From Paraburkholderia fungorum (lineage in GTDB: Bacteria > Pseudomonadota > Gammaproteobacteria > Burkholderiales > Burkholderiaceae): a DNA stretch of 64,000 bases. The notes under the pieces are model-generated. The model did no database searches, had not been told where the DNA came from, and saw only the letters and a list, made by a program, of their open reading frames with translations. Positions within the stretch are counted from its first letter, which is position 1; each line of letters opens with the position of its first letter. Of the stretch, positions 52,013 through 59,902 are shown in pieces. Made by a program: the position numbers and the translations under genes. The stretch is taken from assembly GCF_003610895.1 (NCBI RefSeq), contig NZ_MCAS01000014.1, positions 82,332-146,331 of the forward strand, written 5' to 3'.

Positions 52013-53080
52013 CTACTGATATGACATCGTGAAAGTAGCGGCTCCCTTTACCGTTCCCGGCGTCAAAGTGCCGATTCGCACGTACTGAGCGCGCAACGGA
52101 ATAGTCATCTGGCCGCCTGCCGACGTGCCTACGGTCCACTGATTCATATTGCCTATTACTGCGGAGTCGGGGCCATAGGCGACCGGTGTCGATCCATTCA
52201 GGATCTGTAACCCGATGCCTTGCGCAGTCGAACCTGGCGCAAGGCTCAAGGTCGTCGATCGGTTGGAAACGTCCGATGCGTCTGTCAATGTCACTTTGAC
52301 GGTAACACCTTGAGCACAGGTGACGCCGAGGCTAAACGGCGTTGCTCCAGTCGAGCCGGTATTAAGGTTGCTCGGGAAAGCTGTAGGCAAAGGAACGTCG
52401 ACAGAGGCCGTGGTCACGCTGCAGGTGCGGCCGGTAATGGTCGTGCCCGGCGTGATCGCCAGATTATGCGGCGTTTCATACTTCGGGTCGTTGACGCAAT
52501 CTCCGGTGTACGCGAGAGACATAGTCGGCAGTTCGGTTAACGTACCATTGCCTACCGGGCCGGTGACGACAAGGTCTGCCCTTGTATAAAAAGTTGGTTT
52601 GCTATCTCCGCTTGTCCCAGGGCTCAGTATTTCGGTGGACGGTACTGACACAATCGGGTTGGCCATGTTGCCCCAACCCGACGTGGCGTAGAAATGCACG
52701 CCAATGCCCGGCACATTTGTCTGATAGATGTCTTTCATGCCAGGAACTGGAATGCCGTTGACGGTGATCTTCTTTGTCACGGAACATGTGACGGTGTAGG
52801 TCATATTCTGGGCGTTTTTGACGCTTTGCAAGACCGTTCCTACTGCAATGTCTCGCGATGGCGAAAATGCGGCCGAAAACGATATGTTGTCGAAATCGTC
52901 GGTAAAGCCCTTTTGGTACGGCATATGGATTTCATCAGCATATGCGTAAGCGGACCCGATCATGAGCAAGGCGGCGCAACATAACTTCGTGAACCGGGAA
53001 CCCTTCATCATCGGACCGCGGGCCTGGACTGACGACGCAGTAGCCATACGGTTCGGAGCGAAGTTTTCTAGGTGTTTCAT
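52013..53080 (-). CDS. Fimbrial tip adhesin
   Basis: A 355-residue two-domain protein. The signal peptide is long, about 50 residues, with its hydrophobic core at KLCCAALLMIGSAYAYAD. An N-terminal receptor-binding domain runs to about residue 215. A C-terminal pilin domain follows (RTCSVTTASVDVPLP, FSLGVTCAQG) and ends in the donor strand TVKGAATFTMSYQ. The size and two-domain build match FimH-type tip adhesins. The ATG at 53080 has GAAGGGG upstream; a GTG at 53083 precedes it and a start at 53011 would give a shorter signal. It is on the opposite strand, beyond prfC, from its chaperone and usher. Boxes like those of the pilin promoter lie at 53296-53329. Confidence 0.85.
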   Translation of the reverse strand: MKHLENFAPNRMATASSVQARGPMMKGSRFTKLCCAALLMIGSAYAYADEIHMPYQKGFTDDFDNISFSAAFSPSRDIAVGTVLQSVKNAQNMTYTVTCSVTKKITVNGIPVPGMKDIYQTNVPGIGVHFYATSGWGNMANPIVSVPSTEILSPGTSGDSKPTFYTRADLVVTGPVGNGTLTELPTMSLAYTGDCVNDPKYETPHNLAITPGTTITGRTCSVTTASVDVPLPTAFPSNLNTGSTGATPFSLGVTCAQGVTVKVTLTDASDVSNRSTTLSLAPGSTAQGIGLQILNGSTPVAYGPDSAVIGNMNQWTVGTSAGGQMTIPLRAQYVRIGTLTPGTVKGAATFTMSYQ

Positions 53081-53504
53081 CACTACCCCTTCTTTTTCAG
53101 CGTGGATGCGTCGTGCACTTTTGGCGAATTGTCCATTGCCAGATCAGTTGTTCCGCTCACGCAACGCCCTTCTAAAAAGAGCATGTAGCCCGAGCGTTAC
53201 TCGTCGATTTCAGCAATAGCTAATCAAACAGTGCCGAAGACGATCGACCGCATTGGCACAGTTCAAATGTTCGCCGAACGGCATCTCATAAAAAATCGGA
53301 ACATTCCTAAATGCGTCGGAATATTCCTACGCGCGTGGCGTGAGAACTGGATGTAGGCCGGGGGAGTGCTATTGGGGGTTATGTTTCAGAAGGAGCGATG
53401 TGCAGACGGAACAACTTTTCGCAAACGCTGATAGGGGTTCGTTCCTCGGTATCCGGGCGAGGAGTTGCACGTGTAGCGCGTATCGTTGATACGGATTGCT
53501 TACC
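53081..53504. other. Adhesin upstream region
   Basis: No gene is supported in these 424 bases. It carries the tandem heptad boxes (53296-53329) and presumably the adhesin promoter. The remainder towards 53504 shows nothing recognisable. Confidence 0.5.
53296..53329. promoter_or_regulatory. Tandem 14-bp inverted-heptad boxes upstream of the adhesin
   Basis: TCGGAACATTCCTA (53296-53309) and TCGGAATATTCCTA (53316-53329) start 20 bp apart, the same spacing as the pair at 45353 and 45373 and fitting the same T(A/C)GG(A/G)-N4-TCCTA pattern. They lie 216-249 bp upstream of the adhesin start. Heptads of the form ATTCCTA resemble BvgA-type half-sites; an RcsB-like protein is the alternative. Confidence 0.65.
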
Positions 53505-54374
53505 TCACTCCATCTTCAAAACTTCTTCCCGCATCCAACTGGCAAACGCCTGCACATGCTCAAGCGCCGCGTGGCGTTGCGCCACGTCGAGCCAATAACC
53601 GAACGGGCCCGCCACTTCGACATCGGAAAACTGCGCGAGACTGCCGTCCGCCAGTTCCTCGACGATCATGTTCCGATCGACCACCGCCAGTCCCGCGCCC
53701 TTGCGCGCCGCGCGGATCGCCTGTTCCAGCGTTGAGAACTCGGTACCGTTTTCCGCGTAGCGTGCCGGCATGCCTGCCTTAGCGAGCCAGTTCGGCCATA
53801 GGTCCAATCGTGCATCGTTATGCAGCACGTGCAGCGCGGGCATATGTTCAAGCAAGCTGTCGAGTGGTTCACCGAGCAGACGCGGCGCGCCGACAAGCAC
53901 ATGGCGCTCGATCATCAGCAATTCGGAATGCGCACCTGCCAGCGCGTCGCGGCCGAAGCGGATGTTGCAATGACAGTCTTCCGTGGGCGAAGTGCGGACA
54001 GACAGTTCGACGTCGGGCATCTCGTCCGCCAGCGAACCGAGCCGCGGCGAGAACCATTGCGTGGCGAATGTGGGCGGCACGGCGAGCACGAGACGGCGCC
54101 GGCCTTTGGCTGCGGTGATCTGGCGGAAGCCGCGCTCGATCGTGTCGAAGGCGTCGGAGAGACAGGGCAGGAGTTGCAACCCGACGGGTGTCAAACGAAT
54201 ACCCTTGTGATCGCGCTCGAACAGTTTCTCGCCAAGGGAGTCCTCGAGCAGCTTGATCTGCCGGCTCACGGCGCCTTGCGTCACGCACAGCGCGGTGGCG
54301 GCGCGATTGAAGCTCATATGACGGGCGGTTTCTTCGAAGAAGCGCAACGCAATCAGCGATGGCAGGCGCCGCAT
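53505..54374 (-). CDS. LysR family regulator, GcvA-like
   Basis: A 289-residue LysR protein with the N-terminus MRRLPSLIALRFFEETARHM typical of the GcvA/AmpR-type group, HTH residues SFNRAATALCVTQGAVSRQIKLLE, and an effector domain with FATQWFSPRLGSLADEMPDVEL. The ATG at 54374 has AAGGTG upstream. It is divergent from the Pat-type acetyltransferase gene, 356 bp away, and could control it, but the large spacer leaves this open. No glycine-cleavage genes are present here. Confidence 0.88.
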   Translation of the reverse strand: MRRLPSLIALRFFEETARHMSFNRAATALCVTQGAVSRQIKLLEDSLGEKLFERDHKGIRLTPVGLQLLPCLSDAFDTIERGFRQITAAKGRRRLVLAVPPTFATQWFSPRLGSLADEMPDVELSVRTSPTEDCHCNIRFGRDALAGAHSELLMIERHVLVGAPRLLGEPLDSLLEHMPALHVLHNDARLDLWPNWLAKAGMPARYAENGTEFSTLEQAIRAARKGAGLAVVDRNMIVEELADGSLAQFSDVEVAGPFGYWLDVAQRHAALEHVQAFASWMREEVLKME

Positions 54375-54730
54375 AAATCACCTTCTGTGTCTTCGTTCAT
54401 CCGGTGCAGGTCGGCTAGTGTCACGCCGCGCGCCGCGGAATATATGTTTGTCCCGCGCGCGTTGTCTCCGACGCGCCTTGCAGGCCATCAATCGGCCTGC
54501 GGATCTGGAGGCCGATGTGCCGTTTGGCAGCTCTACGATTGTCGCATTCCGGCTGGATATTTTGCTTGAGCGCGCTAAAAAAATTCTGACGCGCGCTGGC
54601 CCGGATCAACCGGAACCTCGCGCGTGCGAGGTGGCTCACGCAGAAGCGCCGCGCAAGCCCTTGACTTCGCCTATCCTGACGAAGACGCGCGCCTTGCTGC
54701 CGGCGCGCTTTTCTAATCTGCGGAGCGCCC
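54375..54730. other. 356-bp spacer between LysR and acetyltransferase genes
   Basis: Divergent promoters are expected here, but I see no clear palindrome or T-N11-A site. A minus-strand frame at 54421-54897 is a GC shadow without a ribosome site. Confidence 0.45.
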
Positions 54731-57118
54731 GTGACCGTTCGAAATCTCGACGCCTTGTTCCGACCCAAATCCGTCGCCGTGATCGGCGCTTCCGAGCGAC
54801 CGGGCAGCACGGGGGCGATGGTGTGGTCGCGCGTGCTGGAGGGCGGTTTCGACGGCCCTGTGTGGCCGGTCAATCCGAAATACAGCGTGCTCGGCACTCA
54901 CGCGGTGATCGGCGATGCCGGCGACCTTCCCGAAGCGCCTACCGTCGCGCTGATCTGCACGCCGCCCGATACCTGGCCTGGCATCATTCATAAACTCGGC
55001 GGCTTGGGCACGCGCGCGGCGATCATCGTCGGTGAGGTGCGCAGCGACGAGGATCGTCTGCATCTGCGGCACGCTCTCTCGGCGGCGCGGCCGCATCTGC
55101 TGCGCATTGTCGGGCCGGGCAGTCTCGGCGTGGTGACGCCGGCGCTGCACGCGCATTTCGGCGCGCCGTCGTGCACGGTGAAGGCGGGTGGCGTCGCGTG
55201 GGTCTCGCAGTCGAATGCGCTGACCAATGCCGTGCTCGGTTGGGCGCACGCGCGTGGACTGGGTTTTTCACACGCGGTGGCGCTGGGCGGCGAAGCCGAC
55301 GTGGATGCCGGCGACGTGCTCGACTACCTCGCAAGCGATCCCGGCACGCGCGCGATCCTGCTCGAACTGGACACGGTGCGCGCGGCTCGCAAGTTCATGT
55401 CGGCGGCGCGTGCGGCGGCGCGCAACAAGCCGGTGCTGGCGTTGCGCTCAGGCCGCGCCGACCCCGCTGATGGGCTCTACACCGCCGCGTTCCGCCGCGC
55501 GGGCATGGTGCGCGTGGATGCGCTCGACGATCTGCTCGACGAAATCGAAACGCTCGGCGTGGGCCGGGTGGCGGCAGGAGCGACGGCGACACTGATCACG
55601 AGTGACAGCGGCCTCGCCACGCTCGCCTGCGACGCCTTCGCCGCGGCCGGCGACACGCTCGCGCCATGGCCCGCCGAGGCGGATGCCGCGCTAGGCACGG
55701 CGCTGCCGCACGCGGTGGCCGGCAACCCGCTAAGACTCGGCGACGACGCCCGTCCGGAGCATTTCGGCACCGCGCTCAAGCTGCTCGCCGAGCATCGCAG
55801 CACGGGCACGGCTTTCGTGGTGCATGCGTCGACACATGGCGCGCCGGTCGGCGAGGTCGCGCAGGCGTTGATCGCGAATCAGCGCTTCGCCTATCGCGGG
55901 CTGCTCGCGTGTTTCTTCGGCGGTGTGGATGGGGCCACCCGCGACGCGCTGCACGCGCAAGGTATTCCGGTTCATACGACGCCGCAGCGCCTTGCGCGCG
56001 CTTTTGCACGGCTGGTCGACTACCGGATGGGCCGCGAACTGCTGATGCAAACGCCGGAGGGCCTGCCGGCGCAGATTCCCGAAGCGATCGACGCTGCTCA
56101 GGCGCAAGCACGTGCCGCCATCGCCGCAGGTGAGCACCAACTGAGCGAAGCAGCGGCGGCGCGGTTTCTTGAGCGCTTCGGGTTGCGCGTCGAACCGCAG
56201 GCGGATGACCGGAACGTGAGCGCGGCGCAAGCAGCGGCGCCTCAAAAACCCGTCGTCGACATCGCCGTCGAGCTTCACGACGACGACAACTTCGGCCCCG
56301 TGTTCCGCTTCACTGCGCCGTCGGCAGATGGTGTATCCGATCCGCTCCGTGTCTACGGTCTGCCGCCGCTCAATCCGATGCTGGCGCGCGATATCGTCAC
56401 GCGCTCGCGTTACGCGCGGCTGATCGATCCGGAGCCGGCACTGGCTGCGTTGACGGCGCTTTCGCAGGCGGTCTGCGACGTCAAGGAGATCGTCGGTCTC
56501 AATCTGACACTGCGGGTGTTCAGCGACCATGTCGTGGTCGTCGAGCCGACTCTGAGCATTGCATCCACGCGCAGCCGGCTCGCGATCGTGCCCTATCCGC
56601 GCCGCTTCGAAGAGACGCTCGACTGGCAGGGCCTGCGTGTAACGGTCCGGCCGATCCGTCCGGAAGACGAAGCCGCGCATCACGACTTCGTCGAAGCGAT
56701 GACGCCGGAAGATCTACGGCTGCGATTCTTTGGTGCGGTGGGAAGTTTCGATCACTCGCAGCTCGCGCGGATGACGCAGATCGACTACGACCGCGAGATG
56801 GCGCTGATCGCGACAGTGACAAGCGAAGACGGTTTCACACGGACGCTCGGCGTGGTGCGCGCGGTGGCCGATCCTGACAACGAGACAGCTGAGTTTGCCG
56901 CAGCGGTGCGCTCGGACCAGAAAGGCCGGCGCCTTGGACAATTGCTGATGGACCGGATCATCAAATACGCGCGAGCGCGCGGGATCCATTGGCTGGTCGG
57001 CGAGGCGTTGCGGGAAAATGCGCCCATGATCGCGCTGGCCAGATCTTGCGGCTTTACGATCACGCCGACGGAAGATCCGGGCGTGATCGGTTTCAGGATG
57101 GCGCTGGATGAAACTTAA
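54731..57118 (+). CDS. Pat-type protein lysine acetyltransferase (NDP-forming acyl-CoA synthetase-like plus GNAT)
   Basis: A 795-residue protein. Residues 1-290 are the CoA-binding and first ligase domains (SVAVIGASERPGSTG, WPVNPKY), 290-460 the second ligase domain, and 630-790 a GNAT acetyltransferase (RLRFFGAVGSFDHSQLARMTQ, RRLGQLLMDRIIKYARARGIHWLVGE). Pat/PatZ enzymes acetylate and switch off acyl-CoA synthetases. The ATP-grasp region is shortened: the sequence passes from AAARFLERFGLRVEP (about 475) to KPVVDIAVELHDDDNFGPVF (about 510), so much of that fold is absent. The start is GTG at 54731 after CGGAG. Confidence 0.87.
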   Translation: MTVRNLDALFRPKSVAVIGASERPGSTGAMVWSRVLEGGFDGPVWPVNPKYSVLGTHAVIGDAGDLPEAPTVALICTPPDTWPGIIHKLGGLGTRAAIIVGEVRSDEDRLHLRHALSAARPHLLRIVGPGSLGVVTPALHAHFGAPSCTVKAGGVAWVSQSNALTNAVLGWAHARGLGFSHAVALGGEADVDAGDVLDYLASDPGTRAILLELDTVRAARKFMSAARAAARNKPVLALRSGRADPADGLYTAAFRRAGMVRVDALDDLLDEIETLGVGRVAAGATATLITSDSGLATLACDAFAAAGDTLAPWPAEADAALGTALPHAVAGNPLRLGDDARPEHFGTALKLLAEHRSTGTAFVVHASTHGAPVGEVAQALIANQRFAYRGLLACFFGGVDGATRDALHAQGIPVHTTPQRLARAFARLVDYRMGRELLMQTPEGLPAQIPEAIDAAQAQARAAIAAGEHQLSEAAAARFLERFGLRVEPQADDRNVSAAQAAAPQKPVVDIAVELHDDDNFGPVFRFTAPSADGVSDPLRVYGLPPLNPMLARDIVTRSRYARLIDPEPALAALTALSQAVCDVKEIVGLNLTLRVFSDHVVVVEPTLSIASTRSRLAIVPYPRRFEETLDWQGLRVTVRPIRPEDEAAHHDFVEAMTPEDLRLRFFGAVGSFDHSQLARMTQIDYDREMALIATVTSEDGFTRTLGVVRAVADPDNETAEFAAAVRSDQKGRRLGQLLMDRIIKYARARGIHWLVGEALRENAPMIALARSCGFTITPTEDPGVIGFRMALDET

Positions 57119-57120
57119 GC

Positions 57121-57666
57121 TCAGGCCGGCAGCTTCGCCGCCGCTTCGTCGACTTGCGTGCGCGTCACGGCCAACTCTTCCAGCAACACTTCGGCGTAGA
57201 TAGCGCCCGTCTCGCGTTCCAGGCGTGCAATCGTCGCCGCGCAACGGTTCGCGTCCTTCAGCGTCGCGATGAACGGCTTCACCGATTCACCCGCCTTGAA
57301 GGCGTCGAACAGGGGCACGCGGATGTCGTCCGGCAGCGGACGCGCCGTCCATTGATACGGCTTGCCGTTGAACGTGAACTGCGGCGGCAGCACGCGCTCT
57401 TTTTTCGCGGCCGGAATCAGGCCAAAGGTGCGTGCGGCGTCGCCGATCTGGTCGGCTGAAAACAGCTCGTCCGGGCTGATGTCGAATTGCTGGATGAAGG
57501 TTTCGATGCTGTGCATCGCCGCGGCGCGGTCGTCGCGGCGCTTTTGCGCATGAGCGACGATGTCGCGTAACTCGTCGGCTTCTTCAGGTGTGATCGTGAA
57601 GCTCGACTGCTTCTGCTGGAGTTCGGAAAAACGCTGGAATTCGGAATCGGTCAGAAGTTTCGCCAT
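57121..57666 (-). CDS. Hypothetical protein
   Basis: A 181-residue soluble protein that I do not recognise. The N-terminal half is helical and charged (DSEFQRFSELQQKQSSFTIT, EADELRDIVAHAQKRRDDR), the middle has an aromatic segment (LPPQFTFNGKPYQWTARPLP), and a second helical part follows. The aromatic segment is distantly like the C-terminal motif of short H-NS proteins, but I do not claim homology. It converges on the acetyltransferase with stops two bases apart and lies downstream of the IclR gene on the same strand. No strong ribosome site precedes the ATG. Confidence 0.6.
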   Translation of the reverse strand: MAKLLTDSEFQRFSELQQKQSSFTITPEEADELRDIVAHAQKRRDDRAAAMHSIETFIQQFDISPDELFSADQIGDAARTFGLIPAAKKERVLPPQFTFNGKPYQWTARPLPDDIRVPLFDAFKAGESVKPFIATLKDANRCAATIARLERETGAIYAEVLLEELAVTRTQVDEAAAKLPA

Positions 57667-57743
57667 TGCTTGATCGTTGAGCGCGCATGAGGGGACCCAT
57701 GCGGCGTGATTTTTGGAAGGGTCGCCATTCTAAACCATGCGCG

Positions 57744-58532
57744 CTAGACCGCCTCTTCCCGAAACATCGACAACGCCTGCACCGTCTCGCGAAGCAAGCC
57801 CGTCGCCGTCTCCAATGTCGGTGCAACGTATTCGTCGATGCGCCGTAAATACGGGCACGTAAGTGCCGCGATCGCCTGACCGGACGGCCCCTGGATCGGA
57901 AAGGTGACGTCGGTCACGCCGAACGTCTGCTGACTGTCTTTCTGTGAAAAACCCGCCGCGCGGATCCGCTCGCAGGACTGTTCCAGGGCATCGCGATCGA
58001 TCGTGACTTCGCCCTTTACCTTGGTGTGTTCGGCGAGCATCTGGCCGCGCTGTTCGCTGCTTTGAAACGCGAGCATCACGCGGCCCGAACCAGTATCGAT
58101 CAGGCCGACCCGCGATCCAAGCCGCACCGACATCCCCCATGTGCCCGGCCCATCCACCTGCGCGATCACCAGCAGATTGCCGCGGTCGTACACCGCCAGA
58201 TGACACGATTGTTCGGCGGCATCGGCAAAGCGCTGCATCAGCGGCAGCGCTTCGGAGATCAGCCGGTTCATCGGCGGATGACGATGCGCGAGCGCATACA
58301 GCTTCAGGCTCAACGAATAACGATCGCCTCCCGCCGAGCGCACTACGTACTGCCGCGCGACCAGGCGTTCGAGCATCCGGTACATCTCGCTCGCGTTGCG
58401 TCCCAGCAGCTTGGTGATTTCGGCGCGAGTCAGTCCCTCTTTCTGCTCTGCGAGCAGTTCGAGGATGTCGAGGCCCTTGTCCAGCGCGGGTGCGCGGTAG
58501 CGTTCGGCGTCGTCTTTGTCTTCTGCGTCCAT
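57744..58532 (-). CDS. IclR family regulator
   Basis: A 262-residue IclR protein. The winged HTH (LDKGLDILELLAEQKEGLTRAEITKLLGR) occupies residues 15-75, and the effector domain continues to the end, including SCHLAVYDRGNLLVIAQVD and the small-molecule pocket region TGSGRVMLAF. The start at 58532 gives the usual family length; ATG 58562 is also possible, and neither has a good ribosome site. It is divergent from a sugar ABC importer and UxaA-type dehydratase genes and probably controls them through the promoter region near 58655-58683. Confidence 0.88.
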   Translation of the reverse strand: MDAEDKDDAERYRAPALDKGLDILELLAEQKEGLTRAEITKLLGRNASEMYRMLERLVARQYVVRSAGGDRYSLSLKLYALAHRHPPMNRLISEALPLMQRFADAAEQSCHLAVYDRGNLLVIAQVDGPGTWGMSVRLGSRVGLIDTGSGRVMLAFQSSEQRGQMLAEHTKVKGEVTIDRDALEQSCERIRAAGFSQKDSQQTFGVTDVTFPIQGPSGQAIAALTCPYLRRIDEYVAPTLETATGLLRETVQALSMFREEAV

Positions 58533-58654
58533 TGTGGGCGAGGTTCGGTAGGGTGCTCTCATTATCTGGCGCGTGAGTATAAGTGCGTAGTGAATCTGGT
58601 GCGAGATCGTGGTGATCCAGGGAAAACACGGATGGTTGGTGCACTGCACATTGC

Positions 58655-58683
58655 TTGACTTAAAAAAGTCTGTATATAAATAA
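58655..58683 (+). promoter_or_regulatory. Candidate promoter/operator of the ABC importer operon
   Basis: TTGACT (58655-58660) resembles a -35 and is followed by AT-rich TATATAAATAAT. A 5-4-5 inverted repeat GACTT-AAAA-AAGTC (58657-58670) overlaps it and could bind the divergent IclR protein. The exact -10 is unclear. Confidence 0.4.
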
Positions 58684-58800
58684 TACGTTCATTGGTGAAT
58701 TCTCGCCAATACCAACAAGACGATAAGAAAGCGCAGGACGCAGTGTCCGCCATCCAGCATGGCCGGATCACCCAGTTCAACAACGCCATTACCTTGCATG

Positions 58801-58850
58801 GGTCTGGAATCAGCGCTAAAGCGCTGACTCCGGACCGACACAGGAGACAA
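58801..58850 (+). promoter_or_regulatory. Stem-loop leader before the ABC operon start
   Basis: Arms GGTCTGGAATCAGCGC and GCGCTGACTCCGGACC pair over 16 positions with one mismatch and one wobble around a TAAA loop (58817-58820). CAGGAG follows at 58841-58846 and the ATG at 58853. Arm length, loop, spacer (GACA) and ribosome site match the hairpin at 10853-10886, with compensatory base changes in the stem. Confidence 0.75.
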
Positions 58851-58852
58851 CC

Positions 58853-59902
58853 ATGTCATTCGCAAAGGGGCCGTTCGCGGCCCGCCGTTGGTTCCGTAGC
58901 TCGCTCTTTGCCGCAGCGGCGGCAGCTTGCGTCGCCGGACTTGCCGTCAGTAGCGCCGCACAAGCCGCCGAAACCGGCAAGGTCGGCCTCGGTCTGCCGC
59001 TTCTCACGTCGCCGTTCTGGCAGTCGTACAACACCTATCTGCCCAAATACGCGAAGGACATGGGCATCGAGATCCTCGCGCCGGTCAATTCGAACGGCGA
59101 TCCCGCGCAGCAGATCACCGACATGAACAATCTGCTGAACCTCGGCGCCAAGGGCATCGTGGTCGGCCCGCTGGATTCGGCGGCGATCAGTCGCGCGCTC
59201 GACGCAGCGGCGGCGAAGAACGTGCCGGTGGTCGCCGTCGACGTTGCGCCGACGCAAGGCAAGGTGGCGATGGTGGTGCGCGCCGACAACCACGCTTATG
59301 GCGAGAAGGCGTGCAAGTACATCGGCGAGCATGTGAAGTCGGGCAAGGTTGTGCAGATCATGGGCGACCTGGCCTCCGTGAACGGGCGCGACCGGTCCGA
59401 AGCATTCCGCTCCTGTTTGAAGGGTTTTCCGGGTTTGTCGCTGCTGGAAATTCCGGCGGCCTGGAAGGGCGATGTGGCGGCTACCGCGCTCGACAGTCTG
59501 CTCACCGCGAATCCCGACGTGAAGGCGATTTACATGCAAGCAGGTGGCGTCTATCTGTCGCCGACGCTGCAAACGCTGCGCCGCAAGCAGATGCTGTTTC
59601 CCGCTGGCGACCCCAAGCACGTTGTGATCGTCAGTAACGACGGTATTCCTCAGGAGTTCGACGCAATCCGCCGCGGCGATATCGACGCGACCATTTCGCA
59701 GCCGGCCGACTCCTACGCGAAATACGGTCTCTTCTATATCAAGGCCGCGCTGGCCGGGCAGACCTTCAAGCCGGGCCCGACGGATCATGGCAGCAACATC
59801 ATCCAGTTGGCGCCGGGCATTCTCGAAGATCAATTGCCCGCGCCGCTCGTCACGAAGTCGAATGTCGACGACAAAGCCTTGTGGGGTAATACCGTTAAAT
59901 GA
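58853..59902 (+). CDS. Sugar ABC transporter, periplasmic binding protein
   Basis: A 349-residue exported protein. The signal peptide ends at SSAAQA-AE after an Arg-rich start. The mature part is a type I periplasmic binding protein of the ribose/xylose (RbsB) group with the two-lobed fold (GLGLPLLTSPFWQSYNTYLPK, VVGPLDSAAISRALDAAAAK, VIVSNDGIPQEFDAIRRGD). The ATG at 58853 has CAGGAG after a conserved hairpin. Its stop overlaps the ATPase start by four bases. With the SAF and UxaA genes downstream it probably delivers a sugar or sugar acid for dehydration. Confidence 0.92.
   Translation: MSFAKGPFAARRWFRSSLFAAAAAACVAGLAVSSAAQAAETGKVGLGLPLLTSPFWQSYNTYLPKYAKDMGIEILAPVNSNGDPAQQITDMNNLLNLGAKGIVVGPLDSAAISRALDAAAAKNVPVVAVDVAPTQGKVAMVVRADNHAYGEKACKYIGEHVKSGKVVQIMGDLASVNGRDRSEAFRSCLKGFPGLSLLEIPAAWKGDVAATALDSLLTANPDVKAIYMQAGGVYLSPTLQTLRRKQMLFPAGDPKHVVIVSNDGIPQEFDAIRRGDIDATISQPADSYAKYGLFYIKAALAGQTFKPGPTDHGSNIIQLAPGILEDQLPAPLVTKSNVDDKALWGNTVK

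Noticed and set aside
49832..52087. Invertible segment between the two adhesin tails
   Set aside because: The inverted identity covers only about 70 bases, and flipping the segment would move prfC rather than the adhesin. No recombinase is nearby.
54421..54897. 158-codon minus-strand frame between LysR and acetyltransferase genes
   Set aside because: Overlaps the acetyltransferase start, is basic and low in recognisable structure, and has no ribosome site.
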